Assembly: GCA_001816645.1 (NCBI GenBank)
Contig: MHCO01000007.1
Location: 42,442-59,326, forward strand
Direction of reading: 5' to 3'
Origin: Candidatus Woykebacteria bacterium GWB1_45_5
GTDB lineage: Bacteria; Patescibacteriota; Microgenomatia; Woykebacterales; RBG-16-39-9b
Length of the DNA: 16,885 nt
The first letter of the stretch is position 1. Each line of letters begins with the position of its first letter. Below, piece by piece: positions 7,451 to 13,170 of this stretch. Position numbers and translations under genes: made by a program. The notes under the pieces are model-generated. The model was given only the letters and a program-made list of their open reading frames with translations. It did not search any database and was not told the origin of the DNA.

Positions 7451-8370
7451 AGAAAAAACCGTTAATTTTAATACTGATAATAGCCTTCGCCCTCCCTCTT
7501 TTAGTCTGGGAATTGTTTATAACCAACCTTGCTAAAACCACTACGCAGTCACTGCCAGATAAACCGCTTGGTACGGTCAAGAAAGCTATGGAACGACCCT
7601 CTCACCCACTAGTTTTTTGGGACGAAAATGGTTTTTATAAAGGAGTCTCCCAGGCAGAAAAAGAAACCAAGAAACCAAATTACAAAATCGCCGGCGGCAT
7701 AATTCCCCACCACCTTCTTCCTAGTTTCATGATTGCCGATTTCTTTAATCGTTTAAGCGCCCAGGAGCCAAACACCATTATTCTCCTTGGTCCAAACCAT
7801 GATGAATTGGGTGATTTTGAGGTTCTAACTAGTCTCTATGGCTGGCAAACGCCTTTTGGAACAGTGGAACCCAATGATGCAATAATTAACAGCTTAATCA
7901 ACAATAATCTCGCCAAGGTAGATGAGGATGTTTTAGCCAAGGAAACTTCGGTGTCAGCAATTGTACCTTTTATCAAGTTTTATCTACCAAAAGCAAAGGT
8001 AGTTCCTCTGATCCTTAGCGCCAGAATGACGCAAGATGAAACAAGGACCTTGGCCAACGACCTAAAAAACCGCTTGAGTAATAAAACCGTGATTGTCGCC
8101 GCAGTAGATTTTTCCCATTATTTAACAAGTCCGCTAGCAAAGGAGAAAGACGAACTAACCTGGCAGGTGATGAAAAACTTCGATTACCGCCAACTTTTTA
8201 CCCTTAACAATGATTACCTAGATAACCCACCCTCGATCGCCACTCTTTTGATGGCGATGCAAAAGCGTGGAACAACCAACTTTGATCTCCTTTATCACAC
8301 CAATTCTGGTGAGTTACTGAAAGACAGCTCTATCTCCACCACCAGCTACTTCTCCATCGATTTTCACTAA
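7447..8370 (+). CDS. Memo-family (AmmeMemoRadiSam B-like) protein with N-terminal membrane anchor
   Basis: 307 residues. An N-terminal helix (KKKPLILILIIAFALPLLVW) anchors or exports the protein; the rest is a Memo/MEMO1-like alpha/beta domain: GGIIPHHLLP (H88, where PHAG is usual), ILLGPNH (H118), TPFGTVE, VVPLIL, and VDFSHYL (H224), ending in a SYFSIDF strand. These three His residues correspond to the metal-binding His set of Memo proteins; the family's usual C-terminal active-site Cys region is replaced by PPSIATLL, with no Cys. Memo proteins are metal-dependent, redox-linked or dioxygenase-related; the bacterial role is unsettled. ATG 7447 overlaps the macroglobulin stop (ATGA), so translation is probably coupled and both proteins face the outside of the membrane. 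The other AmmeMemoRadiSam members (AMMECR1 and its radical SAM) are not seen here. Confidence 0.85.
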   Translation: MKKKPLILILIIAFALPLLVWELFITNLAKTTTQSLPDKPLGTVKKAMERPSHPLVFWDENGFYKGVSQAEKETKKPNYKIAGGIIPHHLLPSFMIADFFNRLSAQEPNTIILLGPNHDELGDFEVLTSLYGWQTPFGTVEPNDAIINSLINNNLAKVDEDVLAKETSVSAIVPFIKFYLPKAKVVPLILSARMTQDETRTLANDLKNRLSNKTVIVAAVDFSHYLTSPLAKEKDELTWQVMKNFDYRQLFTLNNDYLDNPPSIATLLMAMQKRGTTNFDLLYHTNSGELLKDSSISTTSYFSIDFH

Positions 8371-8414
8371 AACAGAAGGACTGAAATTTTGTTGAATAAG
8401 CAATCCTCCAACCA

Positions 8415-8443
8415 TTGAAAATTCAGCCTCGATTTGTTATTAT
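8415..8443 (+). promoter_or_regulatory. Promoter of the tRNA-Lys / GIY-YIG locus
   Basis: TTGAAA (8415-8420), 17-nt spacer, TATTAT (8438-8443). Transcription would begin near 8450, five bases before the duplicated tRNA 5' fragment. It looks like the original tRNA promoter, now driving fragment, nuclease gene and intact tRNA together. Confidence 0.5.
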
Positions 8444-8454
8444 ATAACGCGTGT

Positions 8455-8499
8455 GGGCCCGTAGCTCAACCCCGACTGAGTCGGGGTCAATGGTAGAGC
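8455..8499 (+). pseudogene. Duplicated 5' fragment of tRNA-Lys (acceptor strand and D arm)
   Basis: 8455-8469 and 8491-8499 together are identical over 24 nt to the first 24 nt of the intact tRNA-Lys at 8749-8772 (GGGCCCGTAGCTCAA + TGGTAGAGC). The identity stops at the end of the D arm, with ATAAATG of the nuclease gene following. The D loop is interrupted by 21 nt (8470-8490). It cannot make a tRNA. Its GGTAGAG (8492-8498) lies five bases before the nuclease ATG and may serve as a ribosome binding site. Confidence 0.85.
8466..8490 (+). repeat. 17-nt palindrome flanked by TCAA direct repeats inside the tRNA fragment
   Basis: TCAA (8466-8469), the near-perfect palindrome CCCCGACTGAGTCGGGG (8470-8486; 7-bp stem, 3-nt loop), TCAA (8487-8490). 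The intact tRNA has a single TCAA at this point, so the palindrome looks like a tiny insertion with a 4-bp target duplication. I see no second copy in the window. Confidence 0.65.
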
Positions 8500-8503
8500 A
8501 TAA

Positions 8504-8758
8504 ATGTATTATCTTTACGTTTTGAAAAATGAATCAACCGGAAGGTATTACATTGGATCCACAAATAATCTAGAGAGAAGGTTACAAGAGCACCGGAAAG
8601 GTAAAACCAGAACAACAAGGGTTTTAAAAACTTACAGCCTAGCGTACAAGGAAGAGTTTGAAACAGAACAAGAAGCAAGGTTCAGAGAAAAGAAGTTGAA
8701 ATCATACAAGAGTAAACGTTATATTGATTGGTTGATCAGCAAAGATGCGGGCCCGTAG
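8504..8758 (+). CDS. GIY-YIG nuclease family protein nested in a tRNA-Lys locus
   Basis: 84 residues, the whole being one minimal GIY-YIG domain of the UPF0213/YhbQ-like type: YYLYVLKNESTGRYYIGST holds the paired YVL...YIG strands, followed by NNLERRLQEHRKGK (catalytic Arg in the helix), LAYKEEF (the conserved Glu), and EARFREKKLKSYKSKRYIDWL, the usual C-terminal basic helix. Such proteins are small DNA endonucleases; some act in homing, others have poorly known repair roles. The gene begins three codon-lengths after a duplicate of the tRNA 5' end and its last residues (AGP, stop TAG 8756-8758) are read from the 5' end of the intact tRNA-Lys, overlapping it by 10 nt. This points to a mobile or once-mobile element in the tRNA. 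Start ATG 8504 follows SD-like GGTAGAG. Confidence 0.9.
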   Translation: MYYLYVLKNESTGRYYIGSTNNLERRLQEHRKGKTRTTRVLKTYSLAYKEEFETEQEARFREKKLKSYKSKRYIDWLISKDAGP

Positions 8759-8823
8759 CTCAATGGTAGAGCGCCAGCCTTTTAAGCTGGGCGTTGAGAG
8801 TTCGAATCTCTCCGGGCTCACCA
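8749..8823 (+). tRNA. tRNA-Lys(TTT), CCA encoded
   Basis: A complete cloverleaf can be drawn: acceptor GGGCCCG (8749-8755) with CGGGCTC (8813-8819, one G-T pair); D arm GCTC/GAGC; anticodon stem CCAGC (8774-8778) and GCTGG (8786-8790) around loop CTTTTAA, anticodon TTT (8781-8783); T arm GAGAG-TTCGAAT-CTCTC; discriminator A8820 and encoded CCA 8821-8823. It reads lysine AAA/AAG. Its first ten bases also encode the end of the GIY-YIG protein. Confidence 0.97.
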
Positions 8824-8831
8824 TGTTATTT

Positions 8832-8853
8832 ATACTGATTTGTCAATCAGTAT
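8832..8853 (+). terminator. AT-rich hairpin after tRNA-Lys
   Basis: ATACTGATT (8832-8840) and AATCAGTAT (8845-8853) form a perfect 9-bp stem with a TGTC loop, nine bases after the tRNA. No T tract follows, so it is a weak terminator at best, or a processing/stability hairpin. Confidence 0.45.
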
Positions 8854-8913
8854 TAGATGTACCCCTGATTTTCACTTACATTCGTTTTAATAAAATGATA
8901 GCATTATAGTTGA

Positions 8914-9375
8914 ATGATCTTTAAATTTCTTACCTTGATAATTGAATTGTTGGTGGTTTCGTATCTTTTGGGTTATCCTGTTTCCAAAAGGAGACCGCTT
9001 TTTATTAGAGAATTTTCTAGCTTAGTTATTGTGCTTACTTTCTTCTCTGTGATCGCTATTTTCTCATCCCCACTATTTTATCTTTTAGGTGTGCTGTTAG
9101 GAACTATTGTGTACTTCTACGGGAGAGTCTGGTTTGTTCTTGGGGTAAGCATAACCCAAGTTAAAAGTGCCCTTGAAAAAGCCTTAGTGATGACAAGGTC
9201 AGAATTTAATAATGGTAACAATGAATATGATGTTCAAGATTTATTAAAAATTTCAATCAGTAACTTTGCAGGCTTTCAAATTATCCGATTCTACCCATAC
9301 CAAAAAACTCGAAAAGTAAGTCTCATACAAAATGTTTTTAGAAAGTTTATCAGCAATTATTATATTTCCTTTTAG
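8914..9375 (+). CDS. Hypothetical membrane protein
   Basis: 153 residues, family not recognised. Visible are about three hydrophobic segments: 1-20 (FKFLTLIIELLVVSYLLG), about 34-52 (LVIVLTFFSVIAIFS) and 54-79 (LFYLLGVLLGTIVYFYGRVWFVLG), followed by a soluble, probably cytoplasmic, C-terminal half with mixed helix and strand (ITQVKSALEKALVMTR ... AGFQIIRFYP) and a basic tail. The start at ATG 8914 has no Shine-Dalgarno; TATAGT lies four bases upstream and TAAAAT at 8891-8896, so the message would have a very short leader. It is flanked by the tRNA locus and the promoter of the SRPBCC gene and is probably its own unit. Base composition is AT-rich like the following genes. Confidence 0.6.
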   Translation: MIFKFLTLIIELLVVSYLLGYPVSKRRPLFIREFSSLVIVLTFFSVIAIFSSPLFYLLGVLLGTIVYFYGRVWFVLGVSITQVKSALEKALVMTRSEFNNGNNEYDVQDLLKISISNFAGFQIIRFYPYQKTRKVSLIQNVFRKFISNYYISF

Positions 9376-9390
9376 TCGTTCCGATGTTAG

Positions 9391-9441
9391 TATAATCGCA
9401 AGATTGGTATCTCGACGATTGTTTCTCTAGCGATATATAAT
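9391..9441 (+). promoter_or_regulatory. Two candidate -10 boxes before the SRPBCC gene
   Basis: TATAATCG occurs twice, at 9391-9398 and 9436-9443, each a perfect -10 hexamer. Neither has a good -35 at 16-18 nt. The second would start transcription near 9448, inside the Shine-Dalgarno; the first gives a leader of about 60 nt and is therefore the more plausible for this SD-led gene. Confidence 0.4.
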
Positions 9442-9445
9442 CGGC

Positions 9446-9457
9446 AAAGGAGGTGAT
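9446..9457 (+). promoter_or_regulatory. Very strong Shine-Dalgarno that fixes the SRPBCC start
   Basis: AAAGGAGGTGAT is complementary to essentially the whole anti-SD of 16S rRNA. A GTG at 9453 lies inside it and cannot be its start; the in-frame GTG at 9462 is eight bases after GGAGG and is chosen. This is unusual here, as most neighbours lack an SD. Confidence 0.8.
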
Positions 9458-9461
9458 AAAA

Positions 9462-9905
9462 GTGGCTAAAGTAGGATCTTCAATCTCTATAAATAAACCA
9501 ATAGAAGAGGTCTTTGACTACACTGCTTCTCCGTTTAATGGTCCGGCTTTTATTCCTAACCTAATGGAAAACACAAATATAAATCCCGAAAAACCAGGTG
9601 TGGGGCAAACATTTAATTGGCGATTTAATCTAGCCGGGCTCGATTTGACAGGGAATGGGGTTGGAACTAAATATGAAAGGCCGCACTTAGCTGAAATCAA
9701 AACTACTGGTGGTGGCGAAAGCATCTGGACTTACAAATTTAATGAGAAAGATGGCGGGACAAAGGTCACAATAGAAGTAGAGTATAAACTACCTGAGGGT
9801 GTCTTAAAAAAAGTAACTAATCCGCCAGTTATAGACAAATTGAATCAGCACTCTGCAGAAGAGATGCTCAAAAACCTTAAAGTGATTTTAGAAGAGAGTA
9901 GCTAA
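9462..9905 (+). CDS. SRPBCC (START/polyketide cyclase-like) ligand-binding protein
   Basis: 147 residues from GTG 9462. The opening, SSISINKPIEEVFDYTASPFNGPAFIPN, is the typical SRPBCC first strand and helix pair (I.I..P.E.VF.Y...), followed by GQTFNWRFNLAGLDLTGNG, the antiparallel strands ending IWTYKFNEKDGGTKVTIEVEY and a long C-terminal helix (SAEEMLKNLKVIL). These helix-grip folds hold hydrophobic ligands such as lipids, polyketides or sterols, or act as cyclases; no catalytic residue can be assigned. Cytoplasmic, no signal. It stands six bases before the radical SAM gene, so the two are very likely co-transcribed and may handle the same hydrophobic substrate. The ribosome binding site is the strongest in the window, implying high expression. 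Confidence 0.85.
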   Translation: MAKVGSSISINKPIEEVFDYTASPFNGPAFIPNLMENTNINPEKPGVGQTFNWRFNLAGLDLTGNGVGTKYERPHLAEIKTTGGGESIWTYKFNEKDGGTKVTIEVEYKLPEGVLKKVTNPPVIDKLNQHSAEEMLKNLKVILEESS

Positions 9906-9911
9906 AATCAT

Positions 9912-11051
9912 ATGAACTCTTTTCTGAATAAACTAAGGTTAAAGTGGTTCGTAACCACTAAGACCTTAGGTTACACCTCAGACTACCTAGATCAAATTTA
10001 TAAAATATACCTTAACCATAATAAGGTCATACATTGGCGGGATGGCTATCCAGTTTATTCTCTTTCCACCCCAGCTTTATATAGTAAACCGGCTGCCAAC
10101 TTCTTTGCTAGGCAGCTTTTCAGAACTATACAGAATAAAAACACACCAAATATAATGAGCTTCGCGGTAAATGATGTTTGTAATGCTAATTGTGAGCATT
10201 GTAGTTTTTTTAATGCTGTTGAGGACAAATCGAGAAAGGTTTTAACCTTGGAGCAGAGCAAAAAATTAATAAAGGACACCCAAGATCTTGGGGTCTCGGT
10301 TATAAATTTCGTTGGCGGTGAGCCGCTGTTGCGAAAAGATTTACCAGAAATTATCAGCTCTGCGGACAAAAATTTATCAACCACGATTTTGTTCACAAAT
10401 GGTTTGCTTCTTACCGAGACAGCTGAAATTTTAAAGAGGGCAGGACTAGATGGTGTCTACGTCAGCGTCGACTCGGCGGATCCCAAAAAACACGATCTAA
10501 TTCGCAATAAAAGCGGTTCGTTTGAGAAAGCAATGGCTGGAATAGAAAAAGCTAAAGAGGTGGGTTTATCAACTGGTATCTCTTGTGTTATAACACCGGA
10601 GTCCTTTAGGAGTGGAGAATTGGAAAGACTGATTAAATTAGGTAAAAGTGTCGAGGTTCATGAAGTCTTGGTTTTCGATGCGATGCCGACCGGAAGGTAT
10701 AAGTCTCGTAAAGATTTGATTGACAGCAATGGGTGGGTAGAAGAGATGATTAGCTCAACAGAAAAATACAATAAAGACTCCTCTTACCCAGGAGTTTTGG
10801 TTTGGGTTTATACTACTAGCCACCGTAGCGTCGGTTGTTCGTGTGGTACAAGCTATTTTTATATTTCTCCGTACGGAGATATGATGTCGTGCGATTTCAA
10901 CCATGCTAAGTTTGGAAATATTCTTGAGACCCCACTTTACCAAATTTGGGACAAGTTGAGTTCTAGCGAGGACTTTAGATCTGCAAAATGGGGCGGTTGC
11001 AAAATCAAAGATTCTAAATATCGAAAGAAAGAAACGGTCTCTGCGGGTTAA
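9912..11051 (+). CDS. Radical SAM enzyme with SPASM-like C-terminal region
   Basis: 379 residues. A 75-residue N-terminal extension (KTLGYTSDYLDQIYKIYLNHNKV) precedes the radical SAM core: C90xxxC94xxC97 in CNANCEHCSF binds the 4Fe-4S cluster, then FVGGEPLLRKDLPEII (the SAM-binding GGEP motif), TTILFTNGLLL, VYVSVDSADPKKHDLIR and later core strands. The C-terminal region has C309, C311, C327 (ISPYGDMMSCDFNH) and C363 in a SPASM-like layout (FGNILETPLYQIW), with fewer Cys than a full two-cluster SPASM, so perhaps one auxiliary cluster. The family modifies peptides, cofactors or lipids by radical chemistry; the substrate is not evident. No small precursor-peptide gene is seen alongside. The adjoining SRPBCC gene (6-nt gap) suggests a hydrophobic substrate. 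It is not of the AmmeMemoRadiSam type. ATG 9912 has no clear SD and may be translated by coupling. Confidence 0.9.
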   Translation: MNSFLNKLRLKWFVTTKTLGYTSDYLDQIYKIYLNHNKVIHWRDGYPVYSLSTPALYSKPAANFFARQLFRTIQNKNTPNIMSFAVNDVCNANCEHCSFFNAVEDKSRKVLTLEQSKKLIKDTQDLGVSVINFVGGEPLLRKDLPEIISSADKNLSTTILFTNGLLLTETAEILKRAGLDGVYVSVDSADPKKHDLIRNKSGSFEKAMAGIEKAKEVGLSTGISCVITPESFRSGELERLIKLGKSVEVHEVLVFDAMPTGRYKSRKDLIDSNGWVEEMISSTEKYNKDSSYPGVLVWVYTTSHRSVGCSCGTSYFYISPYGDMMSCDFNHAKFGNILETPLYQIWDKLSSSEDFRSAKWGGCKIKDSKYRKKETVSAG

Positions 11052-11058
11052 GCACCAA

Positions 11059-11073
11059 TTGCCAGTCTGGCAA
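11059..11073. promoter_or_regulatory. Perfect inverted repeat TTGCCAG-T-CTGGCAA
   Basis: A 15-nt palindrome eight bases after the radical SAM stop and about 35 bases before the -10-like TATAAA (11108-11113) of the next gene. No T tract follows, so it is better read as an operator-type site or short RNA hairpin than as a terminator. No regulator is identified. Confidence 0.4.
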
Positions 11074-11122
11074 ATGGCTACTTGCATATCAAAATAAAAT
11101 GTGATTGTATAAATATACTCAT

Positions 11123-12160
11123 ATGAATCTAAACGTTGCCTGCACGTTAGCTAACAATCCTCTCCTATCGTGTACTTTTGATAAAACCCCGACTTTACCG
11201 ATTATTTCGTTTGAGCTTTTCGTAATTATTGGGACAATAGTCGCCCTTTTTATCCTATCTAAAATTAGCAAACAAGTTTTATTACGCTATTTTATTGTCA
11301 CGATCGGCGTTTTAATTTTTGAAGTCTTTACCGCACCGATGTGGAACAATTTTAAATTAGGTTGGTGGGCCTACGTCTACAAAGATGTCACCTGGGTATT
11401 AACGATCGGCTGGTCGACTTTAATTTTATCCACGGTTACACTGATCGATAAATTTTTCGCCAAACTAAAAGAATGGCAAAAATTTGGTTTGTATCTAATC
11501 CTTCTAACTATTTTGGTGTTTATTGCCGAGTCAGTTGTACTAGGTTTAGGGATAAGAAGTTATTCACCGGAAGTTTTAAATACTTTAGTTGGCTACTACA
11601 TATTTAACGTACCTATTGAGGGTCTTTATTACATACCCGTATTCATAAGTTTAGTAATTAGTTTTTACAAGTATTGGGGTTTCATGCTTGATAAGGAACC
11701 AATCATCCCGATAAAACGGAGAGCATGGTTAAGAAACCTAGCGATCGCTTTTATAGGCGTATTTTTCTTTGAGCTCATGATTGAACCAATGGTTGTTAAT
11801 GCCAAGCTGCCTTCCTGGTCTTATGTGTACCGTGATATCAGTTTTCTGATGACAGGTTTTTGGATACTTATAATTTGGTTATCTACTAATGTGGTCGATA
11901 AGTATCTGATACACTACGATTTAAGAGCAAGATTTCTTCTCTATCTTTTGGTAGCTGGTGCATTCACCTTACCACTTGAGTCTTGGTTCATAATCCATGG
12001 TTTTAGGGTATACGGTCCAAGCGCTGTCGCTAACTTCACAGGATTTAATACTCCGATAACTAATGTACCGGTTGAAGTTGCATTTGCCATTCCCTGCTAT
12101 TTGGCATTGATAATTTCTTTTATTAGGTGCTGGGAAATTAATTTAGATAACAAACGATAA
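11123..12160 (+). CDS. Polytopic membrane protein with internal duplication
   Basis: 345 residues from ATG 11123; an in-frame TTG at 11105 would overlap the -10-like TATAAA (11108-11113) and is rejected. The protein is two homologous halves of about 140 residues, each with about four to five membrane helices. Shared positions include FEVFTAPMWNNFKLGWWAYVYKD against FELMIEPMVVNAKLPSWSYVYRD, an LIDKF/VVDKY turn, FGLYLIL/FLLYLLV, AESVVLGLGIRSYSPE/LESWFIIHGFRVYGPS and NVPIEGLYYIP/NVPVEVAFAIP. Pairing of two helical repeats with conserved Trp, Glu and 'vPiE' recalls lycopene cyclase (CarR-type) domains, but the resemblance is faint and I would not name it so. Acidic residues inside the membrane (Glu of FE..., Glu of vP.E) suggest an enzyme or transporter. 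It shares its stop/start (TAATG) with the next gene. Predicted leader is only about 3 nt. Confidence 0.75.
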   Translation: MNLNVACTLANNPLLSCTFDKTPTLPIISFELFVIIGTIVALFILSKISKQVLLRYFIVTIGVLIFEVFTAPMWNNFKLGWWAYVYKDVTWVLTIGWSTLILSTVTLIDKFFAKLKEWQKFGLYLILLTILVFIAESVVLGLGIRSYSPEVLNTLVGYYIFNVPIEGLYYIPVFISLVISFYKYWGFMLDKEPIIPIKRRAWLRNLAIAFIGVFFFELMIEPMVVNAKLPSWSYVYRDISFLMTGFWILIIWLSTNVVDKYLIHYDLRARFLLYLLVAGAFTLPLESWFIIHGFRVYGPSAVANFTGFNTPITNVPVEVAFAIPCYLALIISFIRCWEINLDNKR

Positions 12161-12561
12161 TGTCAAAATTTGCGAAAACCCTAATTGGCTTTGTTACCAT
12201 AACGGTAGTCCTCTCCTTGTTTACAGCAGGCGGGGCACTTATTCTAATTCTGGCATCGATAGTCTGTACAGCTGGAGTTAGTTTAGTAATTTGGATACCT
12301 CTTTCATACGGTGTAGGCTCCTTGATTGTCGGATTACTTCAAGGCCAACGGATTATAGTACAAGAGGCGAAAGTTGAAACAGCTGGTCCCGGAACGGGGC
12401 CAAAAATGCCTATTACAAACGAGGAAGTTGCTCTCACAAATTATGTAAAGCAGGCGAGAGCATGCGGAATGCCTGCTAGTGAAATTGCCGCTAATCTAAA
12501 AGAAAAAGGGTGGTCCGAAGAATTACGAATGAAAGTCTTATCAGAGTCTTTTGAATATTGA
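12160..12561 (+). CDS. Small two-helix membrane protein with C-terminal 'GW' helical motif
   Basis: 133 residues. Two closely spaced membrane helices (about 8-32 and 34-60, the latter GVSLVIWIPLSYGVGSLIVGLL) form a hairpin; a Gly/Pro linker follows, then a helical domain: LTNYVKQARACGMPASEIAANLKEKGWSEELRMKVL. The pattern Y(I/V)..A...G....EI...L...GW.......L is a short three-helix module that I have often seen appended to small membrane proteins in Patescibacteria; its function is unknown. Start ATG overlaps the preceding stop by one base (TAATG), so translation is coupled and the two products may form one membrane complex. A hairpin terminator follows at 12565-12592. Confidence 0.75.
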   Translation: MSKFAKTLIGFVTITVVLSLFTAGGALILILASIVCTAGVSLVIWIPLSYGVGSLIVGLLQGQRIIVQEAKVETAGPGTGPKMPITNEEVALTNYVKQARACGMPASEIAANLKEKGWSEELRMKVLSESFEY

Positions 12562-12564
12562 AGA

Positions 12565-12592
12565 AAGGCAACGCTCGGGGTTACGTTGCCTT
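12565..12592. terminator. Bidirectional hairpin terminator
   Basis: AAGGCAACG (12565-12573) and CGTTGCCTT (12584-12592), a perfect 9-bp stem with a 10-nt loop, between convergent genes. On the minus strand it is followed by TCTTC after CTT, giving a modest T-rich run, and the stem overlaps the last codons of the GNAT gene. On the plus strand the T tract is poor. Confidence 0.65.
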
Positions 12593-13147
12593 CGGATTAA
12601 TCCACTTTACGACGGTGGCCCAGTTGTGACTCTCCTTGTCTTCACCGTAGTTTGGAACTGCTTTTATGACAGTAAAACCATAGCGTAAGAATGTTTCCAA
12701 CGAAGACAGTCGGCTTCCGAAGAATATACACTCAAGACCCTTCTCAACCGCAAGCCTCTTGAACCCATCCATGAGCTCTTTAGAAACTCCACGTCCCCGA
12801 AAAGAAGGCCTTGTGCACATTGATATCCCGAACAAAGCGTCTCCCGTAGGATTGTGGCTCCTTTTGATCCAACCATTATCAGTCCACTCATCCCAGCTTT
12901 GGCCGAGTAGGCCTCGTTTGTATATAACAAGCTGGCAGGTAGCAAAACCTGCAAGATTACCGTCTCGGTGGGCCAGAAAGAAACCCTCAGGAAAGACCTC
13001 GTACCGGCTCTTTAGTTGCTCCAGGCTAGCCTGCATATCTTCTGGGTACGACTCTCTCTCCACCTCCATAATCTCATTCCAAGGCATATTCACAGGAAGC
13101 CTCCCCTCACTCCGTTTGGATAGTGCTTGTTGTATCATTGGAGCCAT
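12581..13147 (-). CDS. GNAT-family N-acetyltransferase
   Basis: 188 residues (185 if the second ATG at 13138 is used). The GNAT core is plain: IMEVERESYPEDMQASLEQL (N-terminal helices), GFFLAHRDGNLAGFATCQ (strands 2-3), then ALFGISMCTRPSFRGRGVSKELMDGFKRLA, where strand 4 and the acetyl-CoA pyrophosphate loop RGRGVS lie, and GLECIFFGSRLSSLETFLRYGF, the strand 5-helix 4 region. It transfers an acyl group from acyl-CoA to an amine; the acceptor is unknown. It is the only minus-strand gene between 2 kb and the window end, interrupts two plus-strand units, and seems less AT-rich than they are, which may mark it as an insertion. Its promoter is TATAAT at 13156-13151, three bases from the first ATG, which favours the second ATG as start. 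Confidence 0.9.
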   Translation of the reverse strand: MAPMIQQALSKRSEGRLPVNMPWNEIMEVERESYPEDMQASLEQLKSRYEVFPEGFFLAHRDGNLAGFATCQLVIYKRGLLGQSWDEWTDNGWIKRSHNPTGDALFGISMCTRPSFRGRGVSKELMDGFKRLAVEKGLECIFFGSRLSSLETFLRYGFTVIKAVPNYGEDKESHNWATVVKWINPKAT

Positions 13148-13170
13148 TATATTATAAATTAGTAAATTTT
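13148..13170. promoter_or_regulatory. Compact divergent promoter region
   Basis: Only 23 bp separate the GNAT gene and the prenyltransferase gene. The sequence TATATTATAAATT gives TATAAT on the minus strand (13156-13151) and TATAAA on the plus strand (13153-13158); the two -10 boxes overlap, so transcription in the two directions should be mutually exclusive. Leaders would be only a few bases. Confidence 0.45.

Noticed and set aside
9453..9461. GTG 9453 as start of the SRPBCC gene
   Set aside because: This GTG is part of the Shine-Dalgarno sequence itself; GTG 9462 has ideal spacing.
9912..11051. Radical SAM gene as the third member of an AmmeMemoRadiSam system with the Memo gene
   Set aside because: It has a SPASM-like Cys-rich C-terminus and long N-terminal extension, is over 1.5 kb away behind a tRNA, and AMMECR1 is absent.
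11123..12160. Naming the duplicated membrane protein lycopene cyclase
   Set aside because: Only a faint 'vPiE' and Trp-rich resemblance; no carotenoid genes such as crtB or crtI are in the window.
13123..13170. GTG start at 13123 for the prenyltransferase, adding 16 residues
   Set aside because: It would overlap the start of the opposite GNAT gene and include the promoter; the added residues do not look like UbiA sequence, and ATG 13171 begins a sensible N-terminus.
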